This document shows, piece by piece, positions 27,289-36,279 of a stretch of DNA of 64,000 nt. Under the pieces are notes generated by a model, which worked only from the letters and a program-made list of their open reading frames with translations, did no database searches and was not told the DNA's origin. Within the stretch, counting starts at the first letter, position 1. Every line of letters starts with the position of its first letter. The position numbers and the translations under genes are program-made. This DNA is from Tunturiibacter empetritectus (GTDB lineage: Bacteria; Acidobacteriota; Terriglobia; Terriglobales; Acidobacteriaceae). The stretch is taken from assembly GCF_013410875.1 (NCBI RefSeq), contig NZ_JACCCU010000001.1:1302001-1366000 (forward strand), written 5' to 3'.

Positions 27289-27483
27289 TGTCCTGCCGGA
27301 CGGGCCCACTTCGCGTGGGGGGGGCGTTCGCACGCCTTTTTAGAGCTTCGCGTGGTCCTCCCGTTGGTAGGGAGAGAGATTTGATTTCGACCAACGGGAG
27401 AACCGTCGAGGCTCATCCTGCCGTGACCGGTATACGGGTCACGAAGTGACCGCTCTCCGCGCAGGAGGCCGTCCGGCAGGACA
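27289..27483. repeat. Inverted-repeat element (about 195 bp) with 15-bp perfect ends
   Basis: Ends are TGTCCTGCCGGACGG (27289-27303) and its exact complement (27469-27483). Inside is a second nested perfect inverted pair, CTCCCGTTGGT (27358-27368) with ACCAACGGGAG (27390-27400), plus small hairpins such as GGTCAC-GAA-GTGACC. There is no open reading frame. The left half recurs at 36795-36890. It could be a MITE-like or BIME-like mobile repeat, or a bidirectional transcription barrier between convergent genes. Confidence 0.8.
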
Positions 27484-28146
27484 TTAGTCGGGTTGCCACT
27501 GATAGGCGTTGGGTTGGGACAGGCCTATGTGGGCGAGGACTCGGTGGATGAAGTTGCGGGCCATCTCCTGTGTGCTTTGAGGGTGGTTATAGAGGGTGGG
27601 GATGGCAGGGAAGATGGTGGCTCCGGCGTCGGAGGCTAGCTGCATGTTGCGGATGTGGATGCGGTTGAAGGGTGTTTCGCGGATGCAGAGGATGAGGGGG
27701 CGGTTTTCTTTGAGGCAGACGTCGGCGGCGCGGTGGATGAGGTTTTGCGCGAGGCCGTTGGCGATGGAGGCGAGGGTGCCCATGGAGCAGGGAAGGACGA
27801 TCATGGCGGCCGTGGGGTAGCTGCCGCTGGCGATGTTGGCTGCGATGTCGGTTTCGGCGTGTTGCTGGAGTTTGGGGCAGGGGGCGCCGAGGAGCTTTTC
27901 TGCGAGGTCGTTGCGGCCGCTGAGGTTGAGCTCTTCGGCGAAGACGCGGAGGGCGCTGTCGGAGGCTACGAAGTTGATCTTAGTGACGCGGTCGTCGGCT
28001 GCCAAGGCGCGAAGGAGCTCGGCGGCGTAGATGCTGCCGCTGGCTCCGGTGATGGCGAGGGTGATGTTAGTTGGGGCTTCGGTGTGTAGGGGCTGTGGCA
28101 CAGAATGATTATCGCCGATGAGGTGGAAGGTACCTAGTCTGCGCAT
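27484..28146 (-). CDS. ubiX: Flavin prenyltransferase UbiX
   Basis: A 220-residue enzyme that prenylates FMN to prFMN, the cofactor of UbiD-type decarboxylases. The flavoprotein motif ITGASGSIYAAELL is near residues 33-46, and LPCSMGTLASIANG and RETPFNRIHIRNM are family-typical. The N-terminal ~27 residues before the fold are poorly conserved, and a GTG start further in is possible. No ubiD is adjacent in the window. Its stop codon abuts the inverted-repeat element. Confidence 0.92.
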   Translation of the reverse strand: MRRLGTFHLIGDNHSVPQPLHTEAPTNITLAITGASGSIYAAELLRALAADDRVTKINFVASDSALRVFAEELNLSGRNDLAEKLLGAPCPKLQQHAETDIAANIASGSYPTAAMIVLPCSMGTLASIANGLAQNLIHRAADVCLKENRPLILCIRETPFNRIHIRNMQLASDAGATIFPAIPTLYNHPQSTQEMARNFIHRVLAHIGLSQPNAYQWQPD

Positions 28147-28170
28147 ACTTGCATGACGGATAAAGCAAAG

Positions 28171-28235
28171 ACGAGATGCGGGGGTCTCTCCACTTCGCCA
28201 TGCGATAAAACTGCATGGCTTCGGTCGAGATGACG
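28171..28235. repeat. Interspersed repeat C (GGGGGTCTCTCC ... CTTCGGTCGAGATGACG)
   Basis: Third repeat type, built from GGGGGTCT(C/T)TCC and CTTCGGTCGAGATGACG arms around a short variable dyad (GCATGCGATAAAACTGCATGGC here). Related copies lie near 56831 and 60122. Confidence 0.8.
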
Positions 28236-28273
28236 AGTTTGGTGGGTTTGAGGGTTTCGTTTGAGGGAGTCGT

Positions 28274-28882
28274 TCAGGGGCGCAGGGCGTAGGCGATGAG
28301 GGTTTGGCCGTGGAGGTTGTGAGTGGCGTTGTAAGCTTGGTTGCTGGCTTCTTCCTGCGCGGGGATGGTGGGGTCGAGTTCGCAGGCGGCGATCTCTTCG
28401 GTGGTGGCGTGGATGAAGCAGAGCTCGCAGGTGGCGAGGTTGACTTCGCCGTTGTCGCCTTCGCTGCGCATGGGTGGGCCGAAGGTGCGGCAGAGGATGG
28501 GGCGGTGCTCGTAGAGGTCGCAGGTGCCGGTGGTGAGATCGAGGACGGGGCAGGGTTCGTCGTTGGCGAACTCTTCGAAGAGGATGGCGACTTCGTGGTC
28601 CTCGTTGAGGATGCCAGTGGTGAGGTCGCCGGGGAACCAAGGGTCTAGGCGGGTCAGGGAGTCGGCTACTCGTTGTTGGATGCGGCGGAATTTTTCTGGG
28701 TCGGTTTGTTCGAGAGTGGCGAGTCCTTCGCGTAGGCGTGCTGCGTCTTCGTGCGCGATGGGGAAGACGCCGATGCAGCATTGGGAGCAGCCGGGGTGGC
28801 AGACGAGATGATGGCCTCCGCGACGATAGGCGTCGGCTATGGCGGTGTCTACGATTTGGACGAGGGAAGCGGCGCTAGTCAT
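28274..28882 (-). CDS. YkgJ-family Cys-cluster protein
   Basis: A 202-residue cytoplasmic protein of the YkgJ/UPF0153-like family, thought to bind Fe-S or zinc. Cysteines occur in CHPGCSQCC near the N-terminus, CPVLD and CDLYEHRPILCRTFG in the middle, and CELC after it. The ATG at 28882 is plausible. The reaction is not known for this family. It is on the same strand as, and 127 bp before, ubiX, with a repeat between them. Confidence 0.85.
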   Translation of the reverse strand: MTSAASLVQIVDTAIADAYRRGGHHLVCHPGCSQCCIGVFPIAHEDAARLREGLATLEQTDPEKFRRIQQRVADSLTRLDPWFPGDLTTGILNEDHEVAILFEEFANDEPCPVLDLTTGTCDLYEHRPILCRTFGPPMRSEGDNGEVNLATCELCFIHATTEEIAACELDPTIPAQEEASNQAYNATHNLHGQTLIAYALRP

Positions 28883-28889
28883 GATTCTG

Positions 28890-29270
28890 TCACGAAAGGC
28901 TCGCTAACCAACGCTTGTTTGCCAAAGCTAGTGCTGCAACAACTTTCTGTCGTTTCGGTTCTTCAAGTAAGTACATCGGTAAGCGGTCGAACCAACGTTG
29001 GACCTCCCAGCCACGCAAGCCCGCGTCGACATAAGGCTTCAAATCTCTATACGGTATGCGGCTAGATGCTCGCGTTTTTTGCTTGAAGAATTCGAGACAG
29101 GTTTCCAGTTGCTGGATATTTGTAAAGCGGAATGTGAATGAGCAGACACGAACATACCAAGTAGTAAAAGGCCGGAAGTCATGTGGGGATCGCTGGAAAT
29201 CACGAAGGCCACTCCATCCCAGTGGCATGGAGCGAGCTTGTTTCGTAGTTTCATTCCAGATATTGGCCAT
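28890..29270 (-). CDS. Hypothetical protein, A/T-richer than surroundings
   Basis: A frame of about 126 residues (ATG 29270; an in-frame GTG at 29336 is the alternative), ending 7 bp before the YkgJ gene start. The product is soluble, basic and Trp-rich (MANIWNETTKQARSMPLGWSG ... WYVRVCSFTFRF). It resembles no family I know. Base use is visibly more A/T than both neighbours, suggesting recent acquisition. No strong Shine-Dalgarno is seen for either start. Confidence 0.6.
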   Translation of the reverse strand: MANIWNETTKQARSMPLGWSGLRDFQRSPHDFRPFTTWYVRVCSFTFRFTNIQQLETCLEFFKQKTRASSRIPYRDLKPYVDAGLRGWEVQRWFDRLPMYLLEEPKRQKVVAALALANKRWLASLS

Positions 29271-29349
29271 GGCTTTCAATGTTATCGCAGCATTTTTTGT
29301 TGAACAGGCAAGTAGTGTTGTGGCATCAAAGACCACTGCGTGGGAGATT

Positions 29350-30414
29350 CTAAGGGATGATGCGCTCGTGGCGAAGGCGGGTGAAGAGGTCGAAGAAGCT
29401 TTCGTCGGTGGGTTGGTAGTCGAGGAAGCCGAACTTGCGGCTCTTGCTCATGTCGGTGACGACTTCGATGGGGCGGCCGAGGTCGGCGTCGGTGTGCCAG
29501 GCGGAGGCGAGGTTGTGGAGGTTGGGCTCGATGAGGTTGTGGGATTTTGCGATGTTGCTCCAGATCTCTTCGGCACCGGCTAACTGTTGCTCGAGTGGCG
29601 TGGCGTGGCCGGGGAAGGGGGCGGATTCGATGCCGAACCAGGTGGCGAGGCGAGGCCACATCCAGTTCCAGCGAAAGACGTCTCCGTTGACCACGTTGAA
29701 GGCGTGGTCGTGCGCGACGGCGGTTGTGGAGGCCCACTCGAGATGGCGGGCGAGGAGTCTTGCGTCAGTCATGTCGGTGAGGCTGTTCCATTGGGTTGCG
29801 GAGCCGGGGAAGAGGAAGGGGCGGCCGGTCTCGCGGCAGATGTTGGCGTAGACGGCGAGGGTTACGCCCATGTTCATGGCGTTGCCGAGAGCGTAGCCGA
29901 TGATGGTGTGGGGCCGGTGGATTGTCCAACTGAAGTTCTGTCGCTCCGCTGCGGCGAAGACCTCATCTTCTTGTGCGTAGTAGAAGTTTTCGATATCAAG
30001 ACGGGGCTGTTCTTCGCGGAAGGGTGTGGCGGGGAGCTTGCCTTTGCCGTAGGCCTCGAATGGGCCGAGGTAGTGCTTAAGACCGGTGACTAGAGCTACG
30101 TGGCGGACGGATTCAACGGGCGCGACTGCTTCGAGGAGGTTGCGCACCATCGCGGAGTTGATGCGAATGTTTTCGGTTTCGGTGGGTTGGCGGAGCCAGG
30201 TGGTGAGGAAGACATGCGAAGGCTTCAGGTTAGCGAGCGACGCTCGCAGGGCTGTGGGATCGAGGAGATCGGCGGCGATGAAGTTTACGCCTTCGATGTT
30301 ATTCGCAGAGTGCCGGGCGAGGCCGTGAACTTCCCACCCGTTGGCGAGCAGTTGTCGCGCGAGGTTGTTTCCTACGATGCCGGTGACTCCGGCGATGAGG
30401 GCCGTGCGGGACAT
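29350..30414 (-). CDS. PRISE-type SDR (progesterone 5-beta-reductase/iridoid synthase-like)
   Basis: A 354-residue atypical short-chain dehydrogenase of the PRISE type, which reduces enone double bonds with NADPH in characterised plant members. The nucleotide-binding motif GVTGIVGNN is at residues 9-17. The TGLKHYLGPFEAYGKG segment carries the catalytic Lys region, and the NFYYAQED motif holds the family Tyr. The ATG at 30414 has AAAGGA about 7 nt upstream. The physiological substrate in bacteria is not established. Confidence 0.87.
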   Translation of the reverse strand: MSRTALIAGVTGIVGNNLARQLLANGWEVHGLARHSANNIEGVNFIAADLLDPTALRASLANLKPSHVFLTTWLRQPTETENIRINSAMVRNLLEAVAPVESVRHVALVTGLKHYLGPFEAYGKGKLPATPFREEQPRLDIENFYYAQEDEVFAAAERQNFSWTIHRPHTIIGYALGNAMNMGVTLAVYANICRETGRPFLFPGSATQWNSLTDMTDARLLARHLEWASTTAVAHDHAFNVVNGDVFRWNWMWPRLATWFGIESAPFPGHATPLEQQLAGAEEIWSNIAKSHNLIEPNLHNLASAWHTDADLGRPIEVVTDMSKSRKFGFLDYQPTDESFFDLFTRLRHERIIP

Positions 30415-30549
30415 GAGTGGTCCTTTCGGTCAGGCCGCTGACTTCGATTGGATGACGTTTGCGTGTGGGGCGATTCGCAGTGGGTTATTCGCTGGATGCT
30501 TGAGACGCCGGTCCGGGTTGAAGATTGCCGAACGACCGGCGTCACGTTG

Positions 30550-30756
30550 CTAGACAGCTTTGCGCTGGAAGGTTGTTTTTTTGGTTCCGGCGAAGGAGTC
30601 CTTCGCCTTGACGGAGACGGTCGATGATCCGGCGAGGGTTTTGTCTCCGCCCTTTGCCTGAGCCGCCGCCTTTTCGCGTGCGGCCTGGAGCTTCTGTGCC
30701 TTCGGGCTTAGCCCGCGGGTCTTGACTTCGGCTGCTTTTGGAATGAAATCACTCAT
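30550..30756 (-). CDS. Small basic hypothetical protein
   Basis: A 68-residue Lys/Ala-rich soluble protein (MSDFIPKAAEVKTRGLSP ... KKTTFQRKAV). Start ATG 30756; an in-frame start 63 bp upstream is less natural. The composition suggests a disordered or nucleic-acid-associated protein, but no family is recognised and no clear Shine-Dalgarno is seen. It is separated from the SDR gene by 135 bp. Confidence 0.55.
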   Translation of the reverse strand: MSDFIPKAAEVKTRGLSPKAQKLQAAREKAAAQAKGGDKTLAGSSTVSVKAKDSFAGTKKTTFQRKAV

Positions 30757-30884
30757 AGAAAGATCGTATAACGGGCTGATGGTTTTCGAACAGGGCATGG
30801 CTTCGGTGTCACGGCGCATGCGTTACGGAGATGTGGCGTATGCGTGGTTTTTTATCGCAATTTGCCTGGCGATGCAGAGAGACT

Positions 30885-30913
30885 GCAAACGCAGATTCCC
30901 TTCGGGAATTACA
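30885..30913. repeat. Interspersed repeat A
   Basis: Copy of the type A core with one change (GATTCCCTTCGGGAATTACA), followed by an AAACAAAGGCAAAGAC tail. Confidence 0.85.
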
Positions 30914-30959
30914 AACAAAGGCAAAGACAAACTTTCCAACTGCGGCGTTGCTGGCGGAG

Positions 30960-31433
30960 TTACTTTGCGGGGTGCGGCTTGACGCCGGTCCATGTCCAGC
31001 TGCGGATCTTCCAGCCTGCCGGCTCTGCGTGGAGGACGAAGGTCGCCTGACCTTCTTCGGCGAGAGGCTTGCCGTGCTCCTTGTAGAGATAAAGGGTGGG
31101 AATGATGACGTAAGCGAGGTCGTCTTCGATCTCGATGCGGGTGGGGGCCTCGTAGTTGACTACGCCGTAGGTGACGCCTGTGGCTGCTGCGTGCTTTTCG
31201 TAGTCGGCGGCCCATTCATGCGCGGCGCGGGGCCCTGTCCAGCGGTGGGGAGTGAACTCGTCGATGATGGTGATGTCGCCGTCTTCGTAGGCTGCGAACG
31301 CCGAATGGGTGTCGCCGCTGTTGAAGCCGTCGACGAACTGGCGGATGGGGACCATCACGTCTGCTGGTTGGGCTGCGATGGCGCTGCCGGTCAACAGGAC
31401 GCTTGCGAACAGGGCAAGGACTACTTTCTTCAT
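30960..31433 (-). CDS. Secreted NTF2/SnoaL-like protein
   Basis: A 157-residue exported protein with an NTF2-like (ketosteroid-isomerase/SnoaL) fold. The ATG at 31433 has GGAG 8 nt upstream and begins a clear signal peptide (MKKVVLALFASVLLTGSAIAAQ). The body shows the family pattern IRQFVDGFNSGDTHSAFAAYEDGDITIIDEF and a final WKIRSWTWTG strand. Ligand or enzymatic role is unknown. It lies just downstream of the GH32 gene on the same strand (59-bp gap), so co-transcription is possible. Confidence 0.85.
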   Translation of the reverse strand: MKKVVLALFASVLLTGSAIAAQPADVMVPIRQFVDGFNSGDTHSAFAAYEDGDITIIDEFTPHRWTGPRAAHEWAADYEKHAAATGVTYGVVNYEAPTRIEIEDDLAYVIIPTLYLYKEHGKPLAEEGQATFVLHAEPAGWKIRSWTWTGVKPHPAK

Positions 31434-31492
31434 GAAGGGCTCCGATCGGCGATGCTGGTTTGCTTCGAATCGTAACAAGATCGCGGGAGCGA

Positions 31493-33016
31493 CTACCAGA
31501 TTGATTTGAGCTCCCAGAGTTGTCCCTCGCTTTGGATTGGCTTGGCGTCGTCGGGGAAGATCTGGATCTGAAGGTTGTTAGAGACGGGGAAGACCAGGTC
31601 GGTCATGGCGATGGTGCCGTCCTGGGCGAAGGCTTCGACGGAGGACCGGTCGACGATGAGGGTGAGGTCGTAGGGGCGAGTGGTGACGAGCGGTGCTTTG
31701 GTGCGGGTGGGGAAGTCCGGACTGATGGCTGCGCCTGAGTGGGTGCGGTCGATGTAGAACTCTTTTTTGTTGGTGTCGAAGGCTACTTCGATCCAATGTT
31801 GCTGGTCGGAGAAGATCTTGAGGCCGAAGATGGGTTCGACGGGATGGCCGAAGTTGAGCCGGATCTCGAAGGGAGGCTGGAGCGTGTGGCCGCTGCCGTA
31901 GAGGGTGGAGGTGTTGGTGGAGAGGGCGGAGATCTCGTAGTTTTTTCCTCGGAGGGGAGCGACGATGGGCTCCTGTTTGAGGGCGAGACCTGCGGCGTCG
32001 CTGACGTAGGAGATATGGCGGGGGAGACTCATCTGTCCTCGCCAGGGCGTGGTGGGAATCTTTGCAGCGTACTGCCAGTTGCTCATCCATCCGAGGAGGA
32101 CTGGCTTCTGATCTTTGGGCAGGCCATTGAAGCTGATGGCGCAGTAGTCGTCTTTGCCGTAGTTGGTCCAGCCCTGAGAGCCGCGGAGACGTGACTGATG
32201 GAAGGATTTGCCGTCGAAGTCGCCGAGGAAGTATTGCTCGCCGGAGCCGCCCTGCGGGGCGCCTGGATTGAGGCCTACTTTGAGGGCCCAGATGCTCTTT
32301 GCACTGTTTGAGGAGGGGATATGAATGAGGTCGGGGCACTCCCAATCGCCGTTGACGTCGCCGGTGGGGCCGAAGTCGCTGAGCTGTGTCCACTGTTTGA
32401 GGTCGGCGGAGGAGTAGAAGCGGATCTTATGTTCTTTGGGCAGGGAGACGGCCATGACCCAATGGTGTGCGATGGGATCCCAACTGACGCTAGGGTCGCG
32501 AAAGTCGGCAAGGTGGAGATCGAGGACAGGGTTGCCGGGGTACTGCGCCCAGTTGCGGCCTTTATCGAGGCTGACGGCGAGGTTTTGGGTTTGGCGGATG
32601 CCTTCTGATGTTTGGGTGTGTCCGGTGTAGATGGCGACGAGGCAGTCGCCGTGAGTGCAGAGGCCGCTGGTGTTCTGGCGATCGACAACGACACTGCCGG
32701 TGAAGATCATGGTGTTGTCGTGCTCGGGGATGGCGACGGGAAGCTCGTGCCAGTGGAGGAGGTCGGTGCTGACGGCGTGGCCCCAGCTCATGTGTCCCCA
32801 CTGGTCGCCGAAGGGGTTGTACTGGAAGAAGAGGTGGTACTCGCCCTGGTAAAAGACGAGGCCGTTGGGGTCGTTGGTCCAGTGCTCTTCGGGGGAGAAG
32901 TGGACTTGCGGGCGGTAGGGCTGGTCGTAGTCGGGGTTCTGGGCGGCTACGGGCAGGACGGATAGAACAAGGGTGGCGATGCAGCGGATGAATAGGCGAA
33001 GAGAAGTCTTGACCAC
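31493..33016 (-). CDS. GH32 fructan beta-fructosidase (levanase/inulinase-like)
   Basis: A 507-residue secreted glycoside hydrolase family 32 enzyme, hydrolysing beta-fructosides such as inulin, levan or sucrose. The nucleophile Asp49 sits in WTNDPNG (47-52 region), the RDP transition-state stabiliser is at Asp174 (DFRDP) and the acid/base is Glu226 (ECPD). A five-blade propeller is followed by a C-terminal beta-sandwich (from about residue 370). The signal peptide ends near VAAQ. The start is GTG 33016 with AGAGG about 9 nt upstream. No fructose transporter is adjacent. Confidence 0.93.
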   Translation of the reverse strand: MVKTSLRLFIRCIATLVLSVLPVAAQNPDYDQPYRPQVHFSPEEHWTNDPNGLVFYQGEYHLFFQYNPFGDQWGHMSWGHAVSTDLLHWHELPVAIPEHDNTMIFTGSVVVDRQNTSGLCTHGDCLVAIYTGHTQTSEGIRQTQNLAVSLDKGRNWAQYPGNPVLDLHLADFRDPSVSWDPIAHHWVMAVSLPKEHKIRFYSSADLKQWTQLSDFGPTGDVNGDWECPDLIHIPSSNSAKSIWALKVGLNPGAPQGGSGEQYFLGDFDGKSFHQSRLRGSQGWTNYGKDDYCAISFNGLPKDQKPVLLGWMSNWQYAAKIPTTPWRGQMSLPRHISYVSDAAGLALKQEPIVAPLRGKNYEISALSTNTSTLYGSGHTLQPPFEIRLNFGHPVEPIFGLKIFSDQQHWIEVAFDTNKKEFYIDRTHSGAAISPDFPTRTKAPLVTTRPYDLTLIVDRSSVEAFAQDGTIAMTDLVFPVSNNLQIQIFPDDAKPIQSEGQLWELKSIW

Positions 33017-33133
33017 GGGAGATCCTCTTGGCCGATTATGCAGGAAGGTGGCCGGAGCTGTCGCAGGGGAAGCGACAGGATGCGGGCTGGGGTGGGACGG
33101 GTGGGTTCAGGATTGGCGGCGCTGGATGTGGCC

Positions 33134-34219
33134 TTACGGTGTAGATTTTCCGTTGGCGTAGGCGGGGACGGACGGTACCAGGCTGCGGAGGACGAACTCG
33201 CGGATGAGGTTGTCGGCGGCGGTTCCGCCGATGGTGATTCCGAAGTTTCGGAACGTGAGACCTGCGCCACGATCGGAGGCGGGGTAGTAGGCGTTAGAGA
33301 TGGCTCCGGCGGAGAGGCTTCCGATGATGCGGGAGTAGTTGAAGTGCTGGAGGCCGTCGTCGCCACGGGTGCGGAAGGTGGAGAAGACTGCGTGACGGGA
33401 GCGGGAGCGAAAACCGCCGGTTCCCTGGTAGAAGTAGCGCGGGTCCTGGTGGAGCAGGGAGGGCAGGATGGCGCTGCCGATGAGGCGGCTGGATGCGTCA
33501 TCGGCCACGGCGGCGCCGAAGCGTTTTCCGTAGCCTTCGATGCCGGACCCGTAACCGGAGAAGGAGTTGTTGAGCTGTTCGAAACCGGCGACTGCTCCGT
33601 TAGCGATGAGGTTGACCGGATCAACGATGCTGCGCACGGCAAGGCTGTATTTTTGGCGGGAGGACATTGGTTCGGCGTCCCAGATGTAGCTGGTGTAGAA
33701 GTTTGGAAAGACGGCTAAGACGCGCTGCTTCTCCTGCTCGTGGACCTGCTCTTGAGCGATCTGGTCCGACGTGGCGTAGACGTTGATCGACGAGCTGGTG
33801 GAGAGCTTCAGGGTGGCTTTGGGTAGCTCAACGATGGCGCCGGATAATACGGAGAACTCGGGTGAGGTGTAGGGATCGAGGCCGGGCGCGGTAATGAGGA
33901 GGCGGAACTCGCCTGCAGGGAGGGCGGTGAAGGTGAAGGTGCCGTCGCTGCCGGAGGTGGTTGTGCGCTTGCCGAGCTTGCCCGGTGCGTTGAGAACAAT
34001 GGTGGCGTTGGATACGGGGACACCCTGAACGTCCTCAACGGCTCCGTTGATCTGGGCTGTGCCCTTGTATCCATCGGCCTGAATATTTGCTGACGGGGTT
34101 TGCAGGAGTGAGCCGGGGGAGTCTGGCAAGGGTACGTTTTTAGCCAAATTCTGCGAGTAAGAGCAGGATGAGCCGAGCAGGGCCAGAAGCGCTATTACAT
34201 AGAAGGTGCAACCGTTCAT
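33134..34219 (-). CDS. Exported carboxypeptidase-regulatory-domain protein
   Basis: A 361-residue exported protein. The ATG at 34219 has GAGG 4-5 nt upstream. A signal peptide (residues 1-22) ends near SYSQ. A Cys lies within it (LLGSSC), but the site is a poor lipobox. A carboxypeptidase regulatory-like Ig domain (INGAVEDVQGVPVSNATIVLNAPG) covers about residues 55-135. The C-terminal half (FYTSYIWDAEPMSSRQKYSLAVRSIVDPVNL and onward) is a conserved-looking, partly hydrophobic module seen with this domain in Acidobacteria. Its function is unknown, perhaps outer-membrane related. It sits 117 bp upstream of GH32 on the same strand. Confidence 0.8.
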   Translation of the reverse strand: MNGCTFYVIALLALLGSSCSYSQNLAKNVPLPDSPGSLLQTPSANIQADGYKGTAQINGAVEDVQGVPVSNATIVLNAPGKLGKRTTTSGSDGTFTFTALPAGEFRLLITAPGLDPYTSPEFSVLSGAIVELPKATLKLSTSSSINVYATSDQIAQEQVHEQEKQRVLAVFPNFYTSYIWDAEPMSSRQKYSLAVRSIVDPVNLIANGAVAGFEQLNNSFSGYGSGIEGYGKRFGAAVADDASSRLIGSAILPSLLHQDPRYFYQGTGGFRSRSRHAVFSTFRTRGDDGLQHFNYSRIIGSLSAGAISNAYYPASDRGAGLTFRNFGITIGGTAADNLIREFVLRSLVPSVPAYANGKSTP

Positions 34220-34507
34220 CGGTCCTCGCTCGAGAAGAGCTTTTGCTGGTGATGGTGGCAAGTTCTCAGAACAGGGTGCGGCGCATCCGGTGGTGGGTTT
34301 TAAGTGGTCGACTTAAGGTGAGTGTTACCCATTCAGACCTATGGATTAGACGGCTGAGAGCGGCCTGGGTTAGAGGCAGGTCTGTAATTCGTTTGTGGAA
34401 GGACAAACAAAAGAATCGCGCAATGATGATGTCATTCATAAAAAGCTCGCAGGGCAAGAGCAGCTTCCTGCTGAGCTGCAAATCTTGCGCGTGGCCGATG
34501 ATGCGGT

Positions 34508-35809
34508 CTATTCGTTAAGGGCTCTGGCGAAGATGGCGTCGACGTTTGCCAGTTGGCGGTTGTAGTCGAAGGCGCGGGCGAGTTTTTCGGGGGAGAGACG
34601 GCTGGTGATCTCGGGGACTTTGGCGATCTCGTCGCGAAAGGTGAGGTCGTTCTTCCATGAGTTCATGGCGTGGCCTTGCACGAGGCGGTAGGCGTCTTCG
34701 CGGGACATGCCGGATTCGGCGAGGTCGAGCAAGAGTTGGCCGGAGAAGATGAGGCCGCCGGTGGACTCGAGGTTCTTCAGCATGCGGGCGGGGTAGACGA
34801 GGAGCTTGGCGATGAGGTTTTCGGTTTTGGCGAGGAGGTAGTCGGCGAGGATGGTGGAGTCGGGGAGGATGACGCGCTCGGCGGAGGAGTGGGAGATGTC
34901 GCGCTCGTGCCAGAGGGCGACGTTTTCAAAGGCGGTTTGTGCGTTCGCGCGGATGACTCGGGCGAGGCCTGAGATCTGCTCGCTGGTGATGGGGTTGCGC
35001 TTGTGGGGCATGGCGCTGGAGCCTTTTTGTTTTTCGCTGAAGAACTCTTCTGCCTCGCGGACCTCGGTGCGCTGGAGGTGGCGGATCTCGGTGGCTATTT
35101 TGTCGAGCGTGCTGGCGAGGACGGCGAGGGTTGAGATGTAGGCGGCGTGGCGGTCGCGCTGGACGACTTGAGTAGCGATGGCTACGGGTTTGAGACCGAG
35201 TTGGTTACAAATTGCTTCCTCGTGCTCGGGCTTGAGGTGGCCGAAGGTGCCGACGGCTCCGGAGAGCTTGCCGACGCGGAGATCTTCGGCGGCGGCGTCG
35301 AAGCGGGTGAGGTTGCGCTGCATCTCGGAGTACCAGAGGAGCAGCTTGAGGCCGAAGGTGCTGGGTTCGGCGTGGATGCCGTGGGTGCGGCCGATGATGG
35401 GGGTGTGCTTGAACTCTATAGCGCGTTTTTTGAGGGTGTCGGAGAGAGCTACGATGCCGGCGCGAATGATGGCGGAGGCTTCTTTGAGTTGAAGGGATTG
35501 TGCGGTGTCGACGACGTCGGTGCTGGTGAGGCCGTAGTGGAGCCAGCGGGAGGCTTCGGGGTCGGCGATGTGCTCGGCGACGGTGGTGGTGAAGGCGATG
35601 ACGTCGTGACGGACTTCGGCTTCGATCTCGTTGATGCGGTCGACGGTGAAGGCGCCCTTGTCGAGGATGGTGTCGGCGGCGGACTGGGGGACGAGGCCGA
35701 ATTTGGCGAGTGCCTGGGAGGCGGCTACTTCTACGGTGAGCCAGCACTGATATTTGTTGGCGTCGGACCAGATGCGGCCTAGCTCGGGGCGTGTGTAGCG
35801 GGCGATCAT
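34508..35809 (-). CDS. purB: Adenylosuccinate lyase
   Basis: A 433-residue cytoplasmic enzyme acting twice in purine synthesis (SAICAR to AICAR, adenylosuccinate to AMP), both releasing fumarate. The fumarase/ASL superfamily signature [10 protein letters not shown] is intact, [14 protein letters not shown] and [14 protein letters not shown] carry the other active-site residues, and the length fits PurB of the short type. The ATG at 35809 has AAGGA 7 nt upstream. The 288 bp downstream to the next gene hold nothing I can support. Confidence 0.95.
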   Translation of the reverse strand: MIARYTRPELGRIWSDANKYQCWLTVEVAASQALAKFGLVPQSAADTILDKGAFTVDRINEIEAEVRHDVIAFTTTVAEHIADPEASRWLHYGLTSTDVVDTAQSLQLKEASAIIRAGIVALSDTLKKRAIEFKHTPIIGRTHGIHAEPSTFGLKLLLWYSEMQRNLTRFDAAAEDLRVGKLSGAVGTFGHLKPEHEEAICNQLGLKPVAIATQVVQRDRHAAYISTLAVLASTLDKIATEIRHLQRTEVREAEEFFSEKQKGSSAMPHKRNPITSEQISGLARVIRANAQTAFENVALWHERDISHSSAERVILPDSTILADYLLAKTENLIAKLLVYPARMLKNLESTGGLIFSGQLLLDLAESGMSREDAYRLVQGHAMNSWKNDLTFRDEIAKVPEITSRLSPEKLARAFDYNRQLANVDAIFARALNE

Positions 35810-35885
35810 GTTGTTTCCTTCAGTGTTGCGCGTGGCTATTGTTCACGAACTATCAAGTAGTGAAAAGTTCATTGGAACGACCGGC

Positions 35886-35922
35886 AAATGCGGGGATTCT
35901 TCGCTTCGCTCAGAATGACAAC
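35886..35922. repeat. Interspersed repeat B
   Basis: Copy reading GGGGATTCTTCGCTTCGCTC then AGAATGACAACA, between the glutaredoxin and purB genes. Confidence 0.8.
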
Positions 35923-35960
35923 ATCGAGAGTTGTATAAAGCGGTTTAAAGATTGGCCGAG

Positions 35961-36218
35961 TTAGGGCTGGGTGACGCCTAGGAGGTCGGCCATTTCGTCG
36001 TGGAGGAAGCCTTCGCCGGGACGGTAGGGCTGGACCCACTTGCCGTCGATGACGAACTGGGGGATGGCGCGCTTGCCCACGTTGGCGATGACGAGGTCGG
36101 CGGCGCCGGGGGTGTTCTCGATGTCGATCTCTTTGTAAGGGATGTTGTGGGTGTTGAGGAAGCGCTTGGCTTCGCGACAGTCGCGGCACCAGGAGGCAGA
36201 GTAGACGGTGAGATCCAT
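35961..36218 (-). CDS. Glutaredoxin-like protein
   Basis: An 85-residue thioredoxin-fold redox protein. Active site is CRDC (residues 11-14), in place of the CPYC of classic glutaredoxin or the CVQC of NrdH, and the cis-Pro loop is RAIPQFVIDG. It probably reduces disulfides or donates electrons to a reductase. The gene is divergent from dinB-like 36280, with 61 bp between starts. It faces away from purB with a repeat between. Confidence 0.87.
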   Translation of the reverse strand: MDLTVYSASWCRDCREAKRFLNTHNIPYKEIDIENTPGAADLVIANVGKRAIPQFVIDGKWVQPYRPGEGFLHDEMADLLGVTQP

Positions 36219-36279
36219 AGAGCTTTATTTTACCTGTTGGGTGGCAAATGCCGCATTGGGGCTAAATTACAATTCTGGG

